From NCBI GenBank assembly GCA_964017185.1, contig OZ024870.1, forward strand, positions 21,785,621 to 21,849,620: DNA of 64,000 nt. Direction: 5' to 3'. The notes under the pieces are model-generated. The model had not been told where the DNA came from. It worked only from the letters and a program-made list of their open reading frames with translations, and did not search any database. Below are positions 53,820-64,000 of this stretch, piece after piece. Positions within the stretch are counted from its first letter, which is position 1, and each line of letters opens with the position of its first letter. The position numbers and the translations under genes were made by a program. Origin of the DNA: Rugalucina vietnamica. Lineage: Eukaryota; Mollusca; Bivalvia; Lucinida; Lucinidae.

Positions 53820-55540
53820 CCAGAGGACCAAAGGTCCTGTAAATGCTCACCTGGGATCTGCTATATATACCAATAAACAAGTTTGAATATTATGGTACAC
53901 ATATGGCCCCAATGCTGAGACAGATGAAGCACTGGTGTCATATTTTTCCAGAATAACAAATATTCTGTCCATTTGCCAATTTCCTGCAAGTTTTTCCCTT
54001 CCAATGACGTTTCAACAATTTTCCCAAATTCAAATGCATTAAGCAACTTATGTTGACCTTGTCATAACATAGGTTAAGGTCATCACAGGGTCATGATTTA
54101 AAAACACGTTGTACTATAGTCCCTGATGCTACATGCCAAGTTTCTTTGAAATTGGTTCCCTGGTTACGGAGAAGATTTTTGAGGGTTTTATCATATATGG
54201 GCAGAGCGGCCATCATGGTCAAGTGACTTGGATTACTTATATACACAATGGTCCCCCCTTTGTATAGAAGCTTCATATTAATTTTGGCCTTGATTTGCCA
54301 AGCAGTTTCAGTGAACAAGATCTTTGAATATTATGGCAGGGGCAGACTAACCTCTGAGGATCCAAATTTTCTCAGAATCATGTATCTTTAGTCCATTTGC
54401 TGCAAGTTTTCCCCTATTCAAATGTATAGGTGACCTATGGTGACCTTGCCATAAAACTGGTCAAGGTTATCCCAGGGTCATGATTTATAAACACATTGTA
54501 GTACTTTAGTCACAGATGCTACATGCCAAGTGTCATTGAAATCAGTCTACTGGTTCCAAAAAAGAAGTTTTTTTTTTAAGGATTTTAGGCATATATGGGC
54601 ATGGCGGCCGTCTTGGTCATGTGACCTGGATTATTTATAAACATATTGGCTCCCCTTGCCTATAGATGCTTCATATAAAATTTGGCTTTGATTGGCCAAG
54701 TGGTTTCAGAGATTTTTCAAATTGAATATTTTTGTAAAATACAGTATAATGCCCCTGGTGAAGCAGACTAACCCCTGGAGTCCATTTTTTTAGAGAATCA
54801 TGTATCTTCAGTCCATTTGCCCATTCCCTGCAAGTTTTCCCCTTCAAATGACAATTTAACCGTTTTCCCCCATTCAAATGCATAGGCCACCTATGGTGAC
54901 CTTGCTGTAAAATACGTCAAGGTCACCCCACGGGTCATGATTTATACAATCTTTGTAGAGCTCCATTGCCTGATGCTTCATGCCCTGTTTCAAAATCATT
55001 GGCCTTCTGTTTGTTTGTTTGTTTGTTTGAATTGATGCTTTACCTCCCAGTCAACAGCAATGGTATTGTCGGGACGTTGCCTCCATTTTATGGGACTTTT
55101 ATCCAACATTAGGATGTCATGACACTCAAAATGTGCTTCATAAATATGACCACCCAACTAAGCCAATAAGGCTTATACATATGTATTGATGGTTTGACTA
55201 AACCACTTTTCCTGGGCAGACTCAGACATAAGCGATTATCCAGTAATCAGATGGTGGGTCAGTAGATTAGAAGCTTTGCCTGGAGGCACAAGCAGCCCAT
55301 CTATTTCTTCTAGGGCCCAATGGGCAGGGACCCATTTGCCTTCTGTTTTTGGAGAAGAAGATTTTAAAAGGTTTTTCCTATTTATAGCAATGGTGGCCAT
55401 CTTGGTCATGTAACCTGGACCATTTATAAAAACTTTTGTAACTTTAGTTCCCCCTTCCTCAGGATGCTCCACGTGAAGTTTGACTTTCATTGGCTAAACG
55501 GTCTCAGAGCAGATCTTTGAAATTGTTGACTGACAATGCA
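53820..55540 (+). mobile_element. Family P1 element, 3'-truncated copy
   Basis: 5' hairpin AGGACCAAAGGTCCT and GCTCACCTGG are present. Three to four diverged units of about 450 bp follow (GGTCACCCCACGGGTCATG, GGCGGCCGTCTTGGTCATG). The terminal microsatellite and 3' hairpin are missing. A foreign piece with GTTTGTTTGTTTG and a SINE-like tail sits at about 55,003-55,310. Confidence 0.72.
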
Positions 55541-56028
55541 TAACAGACTTTTACAGTCTGTTTGCAGTGCTGTTTAATGTCAACAAGTTTTCACTCAGAT
55601 TGGGATGGAGCTCAAAAAACCCCAGTCTTCTCCATCTGTAGCTTTCTATAGGTGCAAAACTTCCTATTAGTTGTCATTAATAGCAAGCAGTGTCAATGTT
55701 CTGTCAATGGTTAAAAAGTTTACCTTCACTGATGTAGTATCACAGAAGCGGTTGTGGGTATTGAACCCTATTTCACAGGTGGGTCTTCTTCATTTGGCCT
55801 TTTTCTGCTATTCGTACTGTCACATCTTAGAAGAAAAGATAAAATCAAATATATATGCTGAGAATATATTGATGAGCAGTTATTTTGAGCCTGATTGGTG
55901 AATAATGTAGTCAAAACTGTCTGGAGGGGCTGTTGACAGCTCAATGCCGTGGTGTGAGACATAAGTGAGCATATGCCATTCTACATCATTCTCCTGCCAC
56001 GCAGAGAAGCCTGCACATCATTATTAAA
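55541..56028. other. Downstream flank of CACUL1, no gene seen
   Basis: A minus-strand stretch at about 55,730-55,780 could be read as a small exon, but its acceptor is poor; I do not call it. Confidence 0.35.
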
Positions 56029-56247
56029 TGAGCCTGTGCGTGAGAAAACCGACAATTTGGGTTCCGACCAGGTCCAATACAAACTGGGCTGTACAGCCAC
56101 AAAAGCCAGCTAGAAGCTTGAAATTTCAGATTTAAGAAGAAGAGGGATTGTACTTTCAGAGTGGTGAAAACAAAGTCGCTGATCAGCTGATCTGCGCCTT
56201 TGTTTTCGTATATATGCAGATTGTTGGTTTTCCCATGTGGCCGCTCA
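56029..56247 (-). mobile_element. MITE family B with collapsed hairpin
   Basis: Ends TGAGCCTGTGCGTGAGAAAA and CCCATGTGGCCGCTCA. The loop and inner stem are deleted (CGCTGATCAGCTGATCTGCG). It lies 150 bp downstream of the CACUL1 stop. Confidence 0.8.
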
Positions 56248-56402
56248 AATTATTTAAACCTAGAATTACACCAAAAATGGACCTTATCAAAAACAAATGT
56301 TATTAAGCCCCTACTGAAAACAGTTCTAATTTAATGCCCTTTTTTCATACACAAACCCACAACACAGACTTAGCTCAAGGTTCAAATCCACACTGACATA
56401 AC

Positions 56403-56548
56403 TCACGGTTCAAATCCTGGTAGACTGTGTATCTCTGCCTGCATCTTTTTTGTCTCTTCCACATACTGGTCAAGATTGGCTACACATGTGGGGGGTAACA
56501 CATTGGGAATATACTTAGAAAACAACTCAGGTCGTAGTTTAACATAAT
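56403..56548 (-). CDS. CACUL1: CACUL1 terminal exon
   Basis: Acceptor CTACTTTTCAG. 48 residues (DYVKLRPELFSKY...HSLPGFEP) then TGA at 56,405-56,403. The stop overlaps a strong donor-like word, GAACC|GTGAGT, so an alternative splice to a further exon is possible. Confidence 0.82.
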
Positions 56549-59500
56549 CTGAAAAGTAGAAGAAGCTCTGAGTCAAGGTGGGTATTTTACCTATTAGTGA
56601 CAAATGAAATCGCCCATCATTATCATTTAGATGAGTCCACTTTAATTTTTAGGGGCTTAAGACATGATTTTAATATTTCATTCCATTTTTCAATGAAATT
56701 CCTCTTAGCAAACAGAATAGTCCCAGATGGAACGCCACATTTTGCAGCGTCACATCTGGTGCTATACTGTTTGCCACAAAATGGACGCCAGGCTTATATG
56801 AGTTAAGGTCAGATCATTTAGTAATCCAGCAGTTATCTTCTTTCTTTTTCAAAATAAATGCCATTACATGTATGTCCTTTAAGTTATTCATCTGATTTTT
56901 ACGAGAACAAGATTAAGTTGGTAAAAATAAACTACCGTACAGATGAATATAATGTTTACAAGCTTATATAATGCAATGTAACAATCTAATATTTTGTTGC
57001 ATAAGAAACCTTAATAATCTGATGAAATTTTTTTTTTTGTTTTTTGATTATTCCTTATCATTGTAGTAGCTCTATCATGTACAACAACACTCTATTTTAG
57101 CAAAAGTAAAGACTTTATATATGCATTTATATCTCATTTAGCATGTGTATGTGTATTTCTACATAAAAATGTGTCGAGTAGGACTAAACTACCCCACAGG
57201 GTTGTCGTGATGTGTCCTTGAGCAAGACACATTTACTACATAAAGTACTGTTAAATACACAGAAGGTGGTGGCTCCGTTCAAACATGACTAAAAACTGTT
57301 GACTAAAATGTTACTACAAACAAAGAAAACATTTCATCAGGAAAACATGTCCGTGCAATGAATACCCCCTTAATCCCCACTTTTATATAGAAAAAAATGG
57401 GGTTTGCAGGGGTATACCTATTATTCTTATTTTTGCTCCAAAACATAGATTGTGGGTAATCATTAGAACCGCCACAATCTATGTTTTGGGCAAAAATAAG
57501 AAAAATATCAAAATTTTTCTAATGATTTTTTTTTATTTTTTTACAACTTTAAAAACCTGTGTATATTGCATGGACAAGTTTTCGTAATGTGATTGTCAAC
57601 AGTTTTACCTGGATGAAGCTGGTGTAGTTTTGTTACAAGTGCAGACATAGTGGCTGGAGAAACGGTGAAAGGAGTATTATTAGCCTCTTCTAGTAAATCT
57701 GAAAATGATAGAACACATACTAGTAGATGGTACATGTATGTTTTTATGATTTTACATCGAGGCTAAAAAGCTGAGGTCATGCTAAGATATTCAGTTATCC
57801 TAGCCACACTTTTCTTCACAGGTTTTTGTAGTTTACCAGTACTGAGTGTTACTTTACAAGGAATTGAAAACAAGAGTTAGAATGTGCAGTATCTAAGAAA
57901 CAAAACTTTCACATCAAGATCACAATTCACACATGCTACCGACTCCATGCCAGTACCATTAAGTAAATGATATCAGAAGGAAATGCATCATAAGAAGTCA
58001 ACATAAATAAATAAATGTTATTAAGGCAAATAAAAAGATATTTGAAACAATACTTCATAGCCACAAACATAATTGAAAAACAATACATTAAAGCTCATCC
58101 AAACAGACATTTTTAAATTCCAAAAAAAAAGAAATTTCATTTCCCTTGCATTTACTTTCAAAATCACTGGTCAAACCCCAGGAAGCAGTGGCTCTGTCCC
58201 GACATGACAGAAAAATTGTTGACTGGTACAAAAAACAACAAAACATTCTCCCTGTACCTACCATACATGTGGCTTTAAAATTAAACCCAATTATTGGATT
58301 TAAAGTGTGTTTTCTAGTTGCAAATATTTCCTAATTGTTTAAGTGTACATGAAATGTTTTCTTGACACAACTGAACCAATTTTCAAATTTTTGCTGCACA
58401 TTTTATAACAAACAAAATGTGAAGCAAAAATTTTGAAAATTGGTTCACAAGTAAAAAAAGTTCTGGTAAAAAACATTTTTGAATTGGGATTTCCTGTACA
58501 AAAAAATGCCATGAAAGGGAGGTAAATATTTACCCACAAAAAATTTTATTTGTTAGAATTTTAATATGATTGCTCAAAATGATCATAAAACAACACAAAT
58601 AACATAACCACGTTGAAATCTTCATGATCAAGTAAATTTTTTTTTAGAAAAATATTCATTTTCATGATCATCTATTATCTCCCTTGTCAATACAAAATCC
58701 CTAATCCAAATTCATTTTGGTCATAAAAATGTTATCTTCTAGTCGATTTTCACAATTTTTTGCAGGTCGTATTAGTTCAAACTGGGAAAAGATTTTGACA
58801 TGAAAATAATTTTCCTATCGGCCACCACACAAACATTTTCTAAGAAAAACCATTATCAGAAACAAGGTTTTCGACTTTGGTATTACAGTCCGGAAACCAA
58901 GCTATGAAATCAATACTTACTCAATAAATTTGTAATATGGTGATCAACAACTTTTTCTCTAAACAATTTTCTTAACTCTTCATTGAGGTCGGTTTTTAAC
59001 TTTGTCTCAATATAAAATCTGTTCTGAAAAGGAGAAAATTGAATTTGTTTGTTTGTTCTGGTTTAAAGTCGCTTTCAACATTATCTGTCATATCACGAAG
59101 GTGTCTGGTTGTGACAGGGAGCTCAATGCTCACTTTTATAGTGCTGCCTCCCAGACACTTTTACCTGATACCACCTCCAGTCACATTATACTAACACCGG
59201 AGCGACCGGTCCTAGCCCTATCCCTAAAATCCGAGCGCCAAGCGGGGAGCAACTATTACCATTGTAAACAACTTTGGTTTGTCGCGGCCCGGGATCGCAG
59301 CCCTTGGAGCGGACACTCTACCTACTGCGCTACCGAGGCCGGTGAAAATTGAATTTGAGCTACCATGTAATAAAAGAGATTTAAGCTTTTTGCAAAGAGA
59401 AGACTCAGACCAAGCCAAGACTTACATGTATTTGAACCAACTATATGAATATTGTTCTAGATCCAATTAATTTGTGCATCAATTATGTGATTTTTAATAT

Positions 59501-60843
59501 AAAATAGATGTAACAGTGGATTGTTGAGTAATAATTCACTGTTTGAAAATGAAAGTCAGTTGTAAAGAAGATCAAATAACGAGTGTGTAGCACAAGTGAC
59601 TTATTTTCTTACATTGGCCCGACAAACAAAGTAATTATATCATAATTGATTCATAATCTGACACCCATTTTGCTACGCAGTTCTTCAACAGGAAGTGACA
59701 TCATAGTGAATCTATGATGTCATTTCCAGTTGTGTGCTGCTGTGTAACATGCTTTTTAACCATTGGCTACATAAGCGAGGTGTGTTAGAATTTCATATTG
59801 AGCCGCCGCATGGGAAAACCAACAATCTGCATAGGCGAAAACAAAGGCACAGATCAGCTTCTCAGTAACTGCGAAGCTGATCAGCGCCTTTGTTTTCACT
59901 ACACAGATAATACAATTCCTCTTCTACTTAAATCCAAAATTTCAAGCTTCTAGCCATCTTCTATAGCTGCACAGGCCGGATTGTGTTGGACCTGGTCTGA
60001 ATCCAAATCGTTGGTTTTCTCACGCACAGGCTCAATTTATAGTAGATATTCTTTCTCATATTTTATAAAGTGTAATGGCATCAGTACAAGGGGAAATAAT
60101 AAAAGGCCAATTGTGATTGTATATAAACATAATCTTACCATGTAATTAAATATAGGTACAATACCACCTAAAGCTTGCATATATTGGTTAACAATAAAGG
60201 CAAACTTTTCAATAAACTGGTTACTTGACTCTACCTGAAAAAAAAGAAAACAAATTCAATACAATAAGTTGAATCAAATTAAGAGAGTAACAAACTGTTT
60301 AATAAGAACTTTTTATCCGTTGTTTTCAAAGCATATCTGAATGGTATACTGGTGACACGCCAAATTGACAATACTTCACCAGGGCATTGGGCAAGGCGGG
60401 AAATTAGTCCTTGTTAGGGCCGATCCATCAGTATTATCAAGTCACTACTGTGTGTTTGGTTGTGCCAGTCTGATTCAAAACTCTACCCCTCAATCTGGAG
60501 TTTGATGCTGCACTTACCACTGGGCCACCATATACTATACTCCAAACTCTTGACAGAATATGTTTGTTGGCTCCTTTCCAAAAACCTTTGACAAAAGTAA
60601 AAAAAAAAAAAAACCTTTTTATATCGGGACCAAGGAAGCACCCAGTGCTTTCAAAGATGTGGAATAACGAATTTGGTGTTCATGCTTTATCTCTTCTTTT
60701 ATTTAAAATTCAATATGGCAAATTGTTTACTCACACATTCTTGTAGCCCTGTGTTTACACCAGCCAAGTGTGTTGAAATGAAGTGTAAAAGATCCCTGTA
60801 TAGTCTCTCAGAAAACTGCTTACATACACACTTATATACACAA
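56403..60843 (-). CDS. CACUL1: CDK2-associated cullin-domain protein 1 (CACUL1), last five exons
   Basis: Minus-strand exons 60,843-60,735, 60,234-60,139, 59,023-58,921, 57,698-57,609 and 56,548-56,403 join in frame with GT-AG junctions. In order they read VYKCVCKQFSERLYRDLL, VNQYMQALGGIVPIFNYM, NRFYIETKLKTDLNEELRKL, LLEEANNTPFTVSPATMSAL and DYVKLRPELFSKYIPNVLPP. This order and spacing match my memory of vertebrate CACUL1, a protein of about 369 residues with a cullin-repeat-like domain that associates with CDK2 and promotes G1/S progression. Only about 180 C-terminal residues are here; the N-terminus lies beyond the right edge or in exons I cannot see. The C-terminus ends HSLPGFEP, shorter than the vertebrate tail as I recall it. 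Confidence 0.85.
56604..57334. other. CACUL1 intron with SINE-like scraps
   Basis: CACAGGGTTGTCGTGATGTG and CCTTGAGCAAGACAC (57,196-57,232) look like a SINE tail. No other feature. Confidence 0.4.
57335..57589 (+). mobile_element. MITE family A (copy 16), 11-bp from CACUL1 exon
   Basis: Ends CATCAGGAAAACATGTCC and GACAAGTTTTCGTAATG. The terminal repeats match at about 20 of 25 positions. Its right end is 19 bp from the exon at 57,609. Confidence 0.85.
57609..57698 (-). CDS. CACUL1: CACUL1 exon (third from end is 58,921; this is the penultimate)
   Basis: 90 bp. Acceptor CATTTTCAG, donor CCAG|GTAAAA. Reads LLEEANNTPFTVSPATM onward to HQLHP. Confidence 0.84.
57730..58372. other. CACUL1 intron, nothing recognised
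   Basis: A SINE-tail-like word set (GTGGCTCTGTCCCGACATGA, 58,187) resembles 35,106-35,125. No gene. Confidence 0.4.
58373..58445. repeat. 73-nt hairpin in a CACUL1 intron
   Basis: GAACCAATTTTCAAA with TTTTTGC is mirrored by GCAAAAATTTTGAAAATTGG with TTC. Arms are about 30 bp. Confidence 0.82.
58921..59023 (-). CDS. CACUL1: CACUL1 exon (NRFYIETK segment)
   Basis: 103 bp. Acceptor CTCCTTTTCAG, donor TTGA|GTAAGT. It starts in phase 0 and leaves one base for the next exon. Confidence 0.85.
59090..59342 (-). mobile_element. tRNA-derived SINE in a CACUL1 intron
   Basis: The minus strand begins CGGCCTCGGTAGCGCAGTAG, an A-box-like head, and about 40 bp later has CTGCGATCCCGGG at the B-box place. 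A body of about 180 bp follows, ending near GGGAGCTCAATGC in plus-strand terms. GC is higher than in the intron around it. Confidence 0.75.
59691..59727. repeat. Short hairpin
   Basis: GGAAGTGACATCATAG and CTATGATGTCATTTCC pair around TGAAT. Confidence 0.8.
59799..60034 (+). mobile_element. MITE family B in a CACUL1 intron
   Basis: Ends TGAGCCGCCGCATGGGAAAA and CTCACGCACAGGCTCA. It lies 105 bp from the exon at 60,139. Confidence 0.86.
60139..60234 (-). CDS. CACUL1: CACUL1 exon (VNQYMQALGG segment)
   Basis: 96 bp, 32 codons, phase 0 at both ends. Acceptor CTTTTTTTTCAG, donor ATG|GTAAGA. Confidence 0.86.
60333..60540 (-). mobile_element. LINE 3'-end fragment and tRNA-like SINE head
   Basis: 60,333-60,420 (GGTATACTGGTGACACGCC, CTTCACCAGGG) resembles the LINE 3' end at 12,258-12,335. 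At 60,440-60,540 the minus strand reads GGTGGCCCAGTGGTAAG, an A-box-like word, with a poor B box. Confidence 0.55.
60735..60843 (-). CDS. CACUL1: CACUL1 exon (VYKCVCKQFSERLY segment)
   Basis: 109 bp. Acceptor GTTTTTTCAG, donor TGT|GTGAGT. SERLYRDLL is the cullin-like 'SERLY' region. The first base completes a codon from an exon outside or not found in the window. Confidence 0.83.
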
Positions 60844-61949
60844 CTGAAAAAACGAACATCAAATCAACACAATATATTATGTTTGATCTACCATAACCCA
60901 AATTTTGCAAACTGGTATACAAAAACAAGTACATTTATGTTGTGCAATAACAAAGTAACCAGAGGACCAATGGTCCTGTAAACGCTCACCTGAGTCTGCT
61001 GCATATACCAATAAACATGTTTGAATATTATGGTATTTAACCCCAGTGCAGGGGCAGATGAAGCCCTTGGGCCATTTTCTTTTTTTCAGAATAATCAATA
61101 TTCTGTCCATTTGCCAATTTCTTGCTGGCTTTTCCCTTCAAATGACATTTTAACAGTTTTTCCCATTCAAATGCATGGGCAACCCATGTTGACCTTGCCA
61201 TAAACTTGGTCAAGGTCATCACAGGGTCATGATTTATATATACATTGTAGTACTATAGCCATGGATGCTTCACACCATGTTTCATTGAAGTCAATCTATT
61301 GGTTTCAGTGAAGAAGATATTTGAAGGGTTTTTACCATATATGGGCATGGCGGCCATCTTGGTCATGTGACCTAGATTATTAATATATACATTGGTTCCC
61401 CCATCCTATAGATGCTTCACATAAAATTTGGCTTCAATTGGCCAAGTGGTTTTAGAGGAGAAGATGTTTGAATATTATGGTAATATACATGTATATTGCC
61501 ACGGGGTGTGGGCATATGAGCCCTTAGGTCCATTTTTTTTCAGAATCATTAACATTTAGTCCTACTACCCATTTCCTGCAAGATTTTCACCTCAAATGAC
61601 TTTTTAAAAGTTTTCCCCATTCCAATGCATTGGCAACCTATGTTGACCATGTCCTAAAATAGGTCAAGGTCACCACAGGGTCATGATTTATATACACATT
61701 GTAGTACTTCAGCCATTGGTGCTTCATGCCAAGTTTCTTTGAAATCGGTCCACCAGATTTGGAGAAGAAGAGTTTTGAAGGGTTTTTACCTTATATGGGC
61801 ATGGCAGCCATCTTGGTCATGTGAACTAGATAATTTATATATACATTTATTCCCCCATTCCATAGATGCTTCACATAAAATTTGGCTTTGATTCGCCAAG
61901 CGGTTTCAGAGGAGAAGATGTTTGAATATTATGGTAATATTATAGGGTT

Positions 61950-62206
61950 CAGGGCTTTTTCTCTATACAAAACTGGGTCCGGTTTCCGGTGCCAAATTTT
62001 TTCCCAATTGGCTGAAAAAATTCCCAATTGACCTGGAACATTCCCAATTAGCAGAAAAATCCCAATATAAAAGGTAAAATTTCCCAATTTTGCTAAAAAT
62101 TGCACTATTTTTTCCCATAATTGTTGTATTTTTTCCCAAAATCGCACAATTTTTTCCCAATGTCATCGGTACCAAAAAATTCCCAAAAAAGTCAGAAAAA
62201 GCCCTG
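61950..62206. mobile_element. hAT-like MITE nested in the palindromic element
   Basis: Termini CAGGGCTTTTTCT and AGAAAAAGCCCTG, flanked by GGGTT on both sides (61,945-61,949 and 62,207-62,211). The interior repeats TTTTTCCCAATT words. CAGGG ends are typical of hAT elements, though hAT duplications are normally 8 bp. Confidence 0.75.
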
Positions 62207-62587
62207 GGGTTATTGCACTGATATCTGTGAATATTGTCCTGAGTTGGGATATCGAAGGACGCGAGCTTGCGAGCGTCCGTAGATATCCCAACGAGGGACA
62301 ATATTCACCGATATCAGTGTGATAACCCTTTTATTATATAGCTATAAATATCTACTTCTCATATTTAATGTTTTGTTGAAAGTTAGCCTTACAAATTGAA
62401 ATTTATGCAGGAAGGCCGCGATAATATACATAAGTGATATCATTTTTGCACTAGTGCAATATCAGATGATATCATTTTTGCACTGTTACTTTTCGGAAGC
62501 ACATTTTGCAATCGAATCAATATTTCTGACATTTTGTTTTCTTTTTTCGGCTTAAATTGCTGAAATTTGAAAGTGACAATTTTCAGT

Positions 62588-62659
62588 TGACGTTTCGGCC
62601 CGGTATGACGTCATTTTCCACGCGACGTCAGATGAAGATGACGTCATTAGAGTTGACGT
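62588..62659. promoter_or_regulatory. Cluster of five TGACGT cores (CRE-like)
   Basis: TGACGT at 62,588, TGACGTCA at 62,606, GACGTCA at 62,624, TGACGTCA at 62,639 and TGACGT at 62,654. All lie within 72 bp inside the palindromic element. Binding is inference. Confidence 0.5.
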
Positions 62660-63918
62660 CCCAATTTTACAATTTTGCACAATGGCCCTCAAGTCAAGAA
62701 TTTTGCAATTTTTCATAAAAAGAATTTTTCGCTTCTAACAAAGTGTGCAATATCAAGTAAGTGTGCAGATATCGTCCGATATCTGTACACTTGTTACTCG
62801 GCTTTTATCCCTAAGTTTTAATCATTTGATATCTATAGCTATATAATAAACATGTATATTGCCCCGGGGTGGGGGCAGATGAGCCCCATGGGGTCCATTT
62901 ATTTTCAGAATCATTAATATTCAGTCCTACTGCCCATTTCCTGCAAGATTTTCACTTTAAATGACATTTTAAAAGTTTTCACTATTCCAATGCATTGGCG
63001 ACCTATGTTGACCTTGCCGTAAAAAAAGGTCAAGGTCTTCACAGGGTCATGATTTATATATACATTGTAGTACTTGAGCCATCGATGCTTCATGCCAAGT
63101 TTCTTTGAAATCGATCCACCGGTTCTGGAGAAGAAGATTTTTGAAGGGTTTTTACCATATATGGGCATTGCAGCCATCTTGGTCATGGGACCTGGATTAT
63201 TTATATACACATTAATTACCCCTTCCTATTGATGCTTCACATAAAATTTGGCTTTGATTAACCAACCGGTTTCAGAGGAGATGATGTTTGAATATTATGG
63301 TAATATACATGTATATTGCCCCGGGGTGGGGGCATATGAGCCCCTGGGGTCCAATTTTTTTTTCAGAATCATTAATATTCAGTCCTACTGCCCATTTCCT
63401 GCAAGACTTTTACTTTAAATGACATTTTAAAAGTTTTCCCCATTCAAATGCATTGGCGACCTATGTTGACCATGCCGTAAAATAGGTCAAGGTCATCACA
63501 GGGTCATGATTTATATACACATTGTAGTGCTTGAGCCATCAATGCTTCATGCCAAGTTTTGTTGAAATCAGTCCACCGGTTCTGGAGAAGAAGATTTTTG
63601 AAGGGTTTTTACCACATATGGGCATGGCGGCCATCATGGTCATGTGACCTGGATTTCTTATATATACATTGGTTCCCCCTTCCTATAGATGCTTCATATA
63701 AAATTTGGCTTTGGTTAGCCATGCGGTTTCAGAGAAGAAGATCTTTGAAATTGTGGACGGACAAACGGACGGACGGACGACGGACGGATGCCGGATCATG
63801 GCCATCCTATAAGCTCACCTTGTGAGCCTAACGGCTCAGGTGAGCTAACAAGTCATATATGGAGGGAAAATAATTTTCTTTAATGTTCTAAATTATTGAG
63901 TTTGACAAGGACTCATCA

Positions 63919-64000
63919 CATTACGAAAACATGCCCATGCAATAATTAAACAGAGATTTTTTGAGCTTTAAAAAATGAAAATTTTCAGCTGAAAATTTTT
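63919..64000 (-). mobile_element. MITE family A (copy 17, cut by window edge)
   Basis: Starts CATTACGAAAACATGCCC, then CAGAGATTTTTTGAGC. The rest lies outside. Confidence 0.8.

Larger units (their letters stand above)
61938..62848. mobile_element. Palindromic element inserted in P1
   Basis: Ends TATTATAGGG... and ...AGCTATATAATA. It contains a 122-nt palindrome (62,207-62,328: GGGTTATTGCACTGATATC mirrored by GATATCAGTGTGATAACCC), a second internal copy of the end (TTATTATATAGCTATAAATA, 62,331), paired GATATC words, and a TGACGT cluster. No ORF. The class is unknown. Confidence 0.65.
60959..63846 (+). mobile_element. Family P1 element with nested insertions
   Basis: 5' hairpin GGACCAATGGTCC and GCTCACCTGAG. 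3' hairpin 63,812-63,845 after a GACGGACGGACGACGGACGG tract. About four units of about 456 bp are marked by GGGGGCAGATGAGCCC-like words at 61,037, 61,498, 62,862 and 63,316. A 0.9-kb insertion at 61,938-62,848 interrupts the word TGGTAATATACATGTATATT that is intact in neighbouring units. Confidence 0.84.

Noticed and set aside
55730-55785. Possible extra CACUL1 exon downstream on the minus strand
   Set aside because: A GTAAAC donor-like word exists, but the acceptor lacks a pyrimidine tract and the residues match nothing I know.
63559-63825. Frames reading FWRRRFLKGFYHIWAWRPSWSCDLD-like peptides (also 498 and 51,048)
   Set aside because: They are translations of the family P1 tandem unit, appear at the same place in each unit, and end in the microsatellite tail.

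Overview
The window looks like nuclear genomic DNA of a bivalve mollusc. That is an inference from three things: intron-rich metazoan genes, an APE-type LINE, and very dense families of short palindromic elements of the kind seen in clam and mussel genomes. I cannot name the species. Only two host genes are supported. Almost everything else is transposable-element sequence, often nested.

Host gene 1, plus strand, 14,942-36,794: a class I nuclear dual-specificity MAP-kinase phosphatase (DUSP1/2/4/5 group). Four exons with consensus GT-AG junctions encode 389 residues: an N-terminal rhodanese/MAPK-binding half and a C-terminal phosphatase half with the HCxAGxSRS signature. Upstream lie a TATA box, a 16-bp palindrome near the expected transcription start, an ETS site with a CArG-like site, and a perfect CRE. 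This resembles an immediate-early promoter. Its introns (about 9.6, 10.1 and 0.9 kb) hold elements including a LINE with one intact 1,193-residue ORF.

Host gene 2, minus strand, 60,843-56,403: the last five recognisable exons of CACUL1, a cullin-domain protein. All junctions keep frame. The 5' exons lie beyond the right edge.

Layout: 1-7.8 kb is an inverted-repeat composite element holding a decayed unknown ORF, a reverse-transcriptase remnant with inverted terminal repeats, and a 221-bp direct duplication. 8-14 kb is nested MITEs, including a 2.7-kb terminal-inverted-repeat element with 5-bp target duplication that splits a MITE and contains a LINE fragment. 14-37 kb is the DUSP gene. 37-53 kb is mostly MITE copies and two large tandem-repeat elements. 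53.8-55.5 and 60.96-63.85 kb are further copies of one of those families. 56-61 kb is CACUL1.

The most striking structure is at 44.9-46.3 kb. Ten palindromes of form AGGTCAnnnTGACCT (the consensus oestrogen-response element; nine perfect) are spaced exactly 128 bp apart, most paired with a DR1-type site GGGTCAAAGGTCT. A second family (48.2-51.3 kb) carries periodic AGGTCAAGGTCA (DR0) and inverted AGGTCA sites. Both families share an end architecture: a 5' hairpin, a short terminal inverted repeat, an internal tandem array and a 3' hairpin. Nuclear-receptor function is untested inference; the motif pattern is directly visible.
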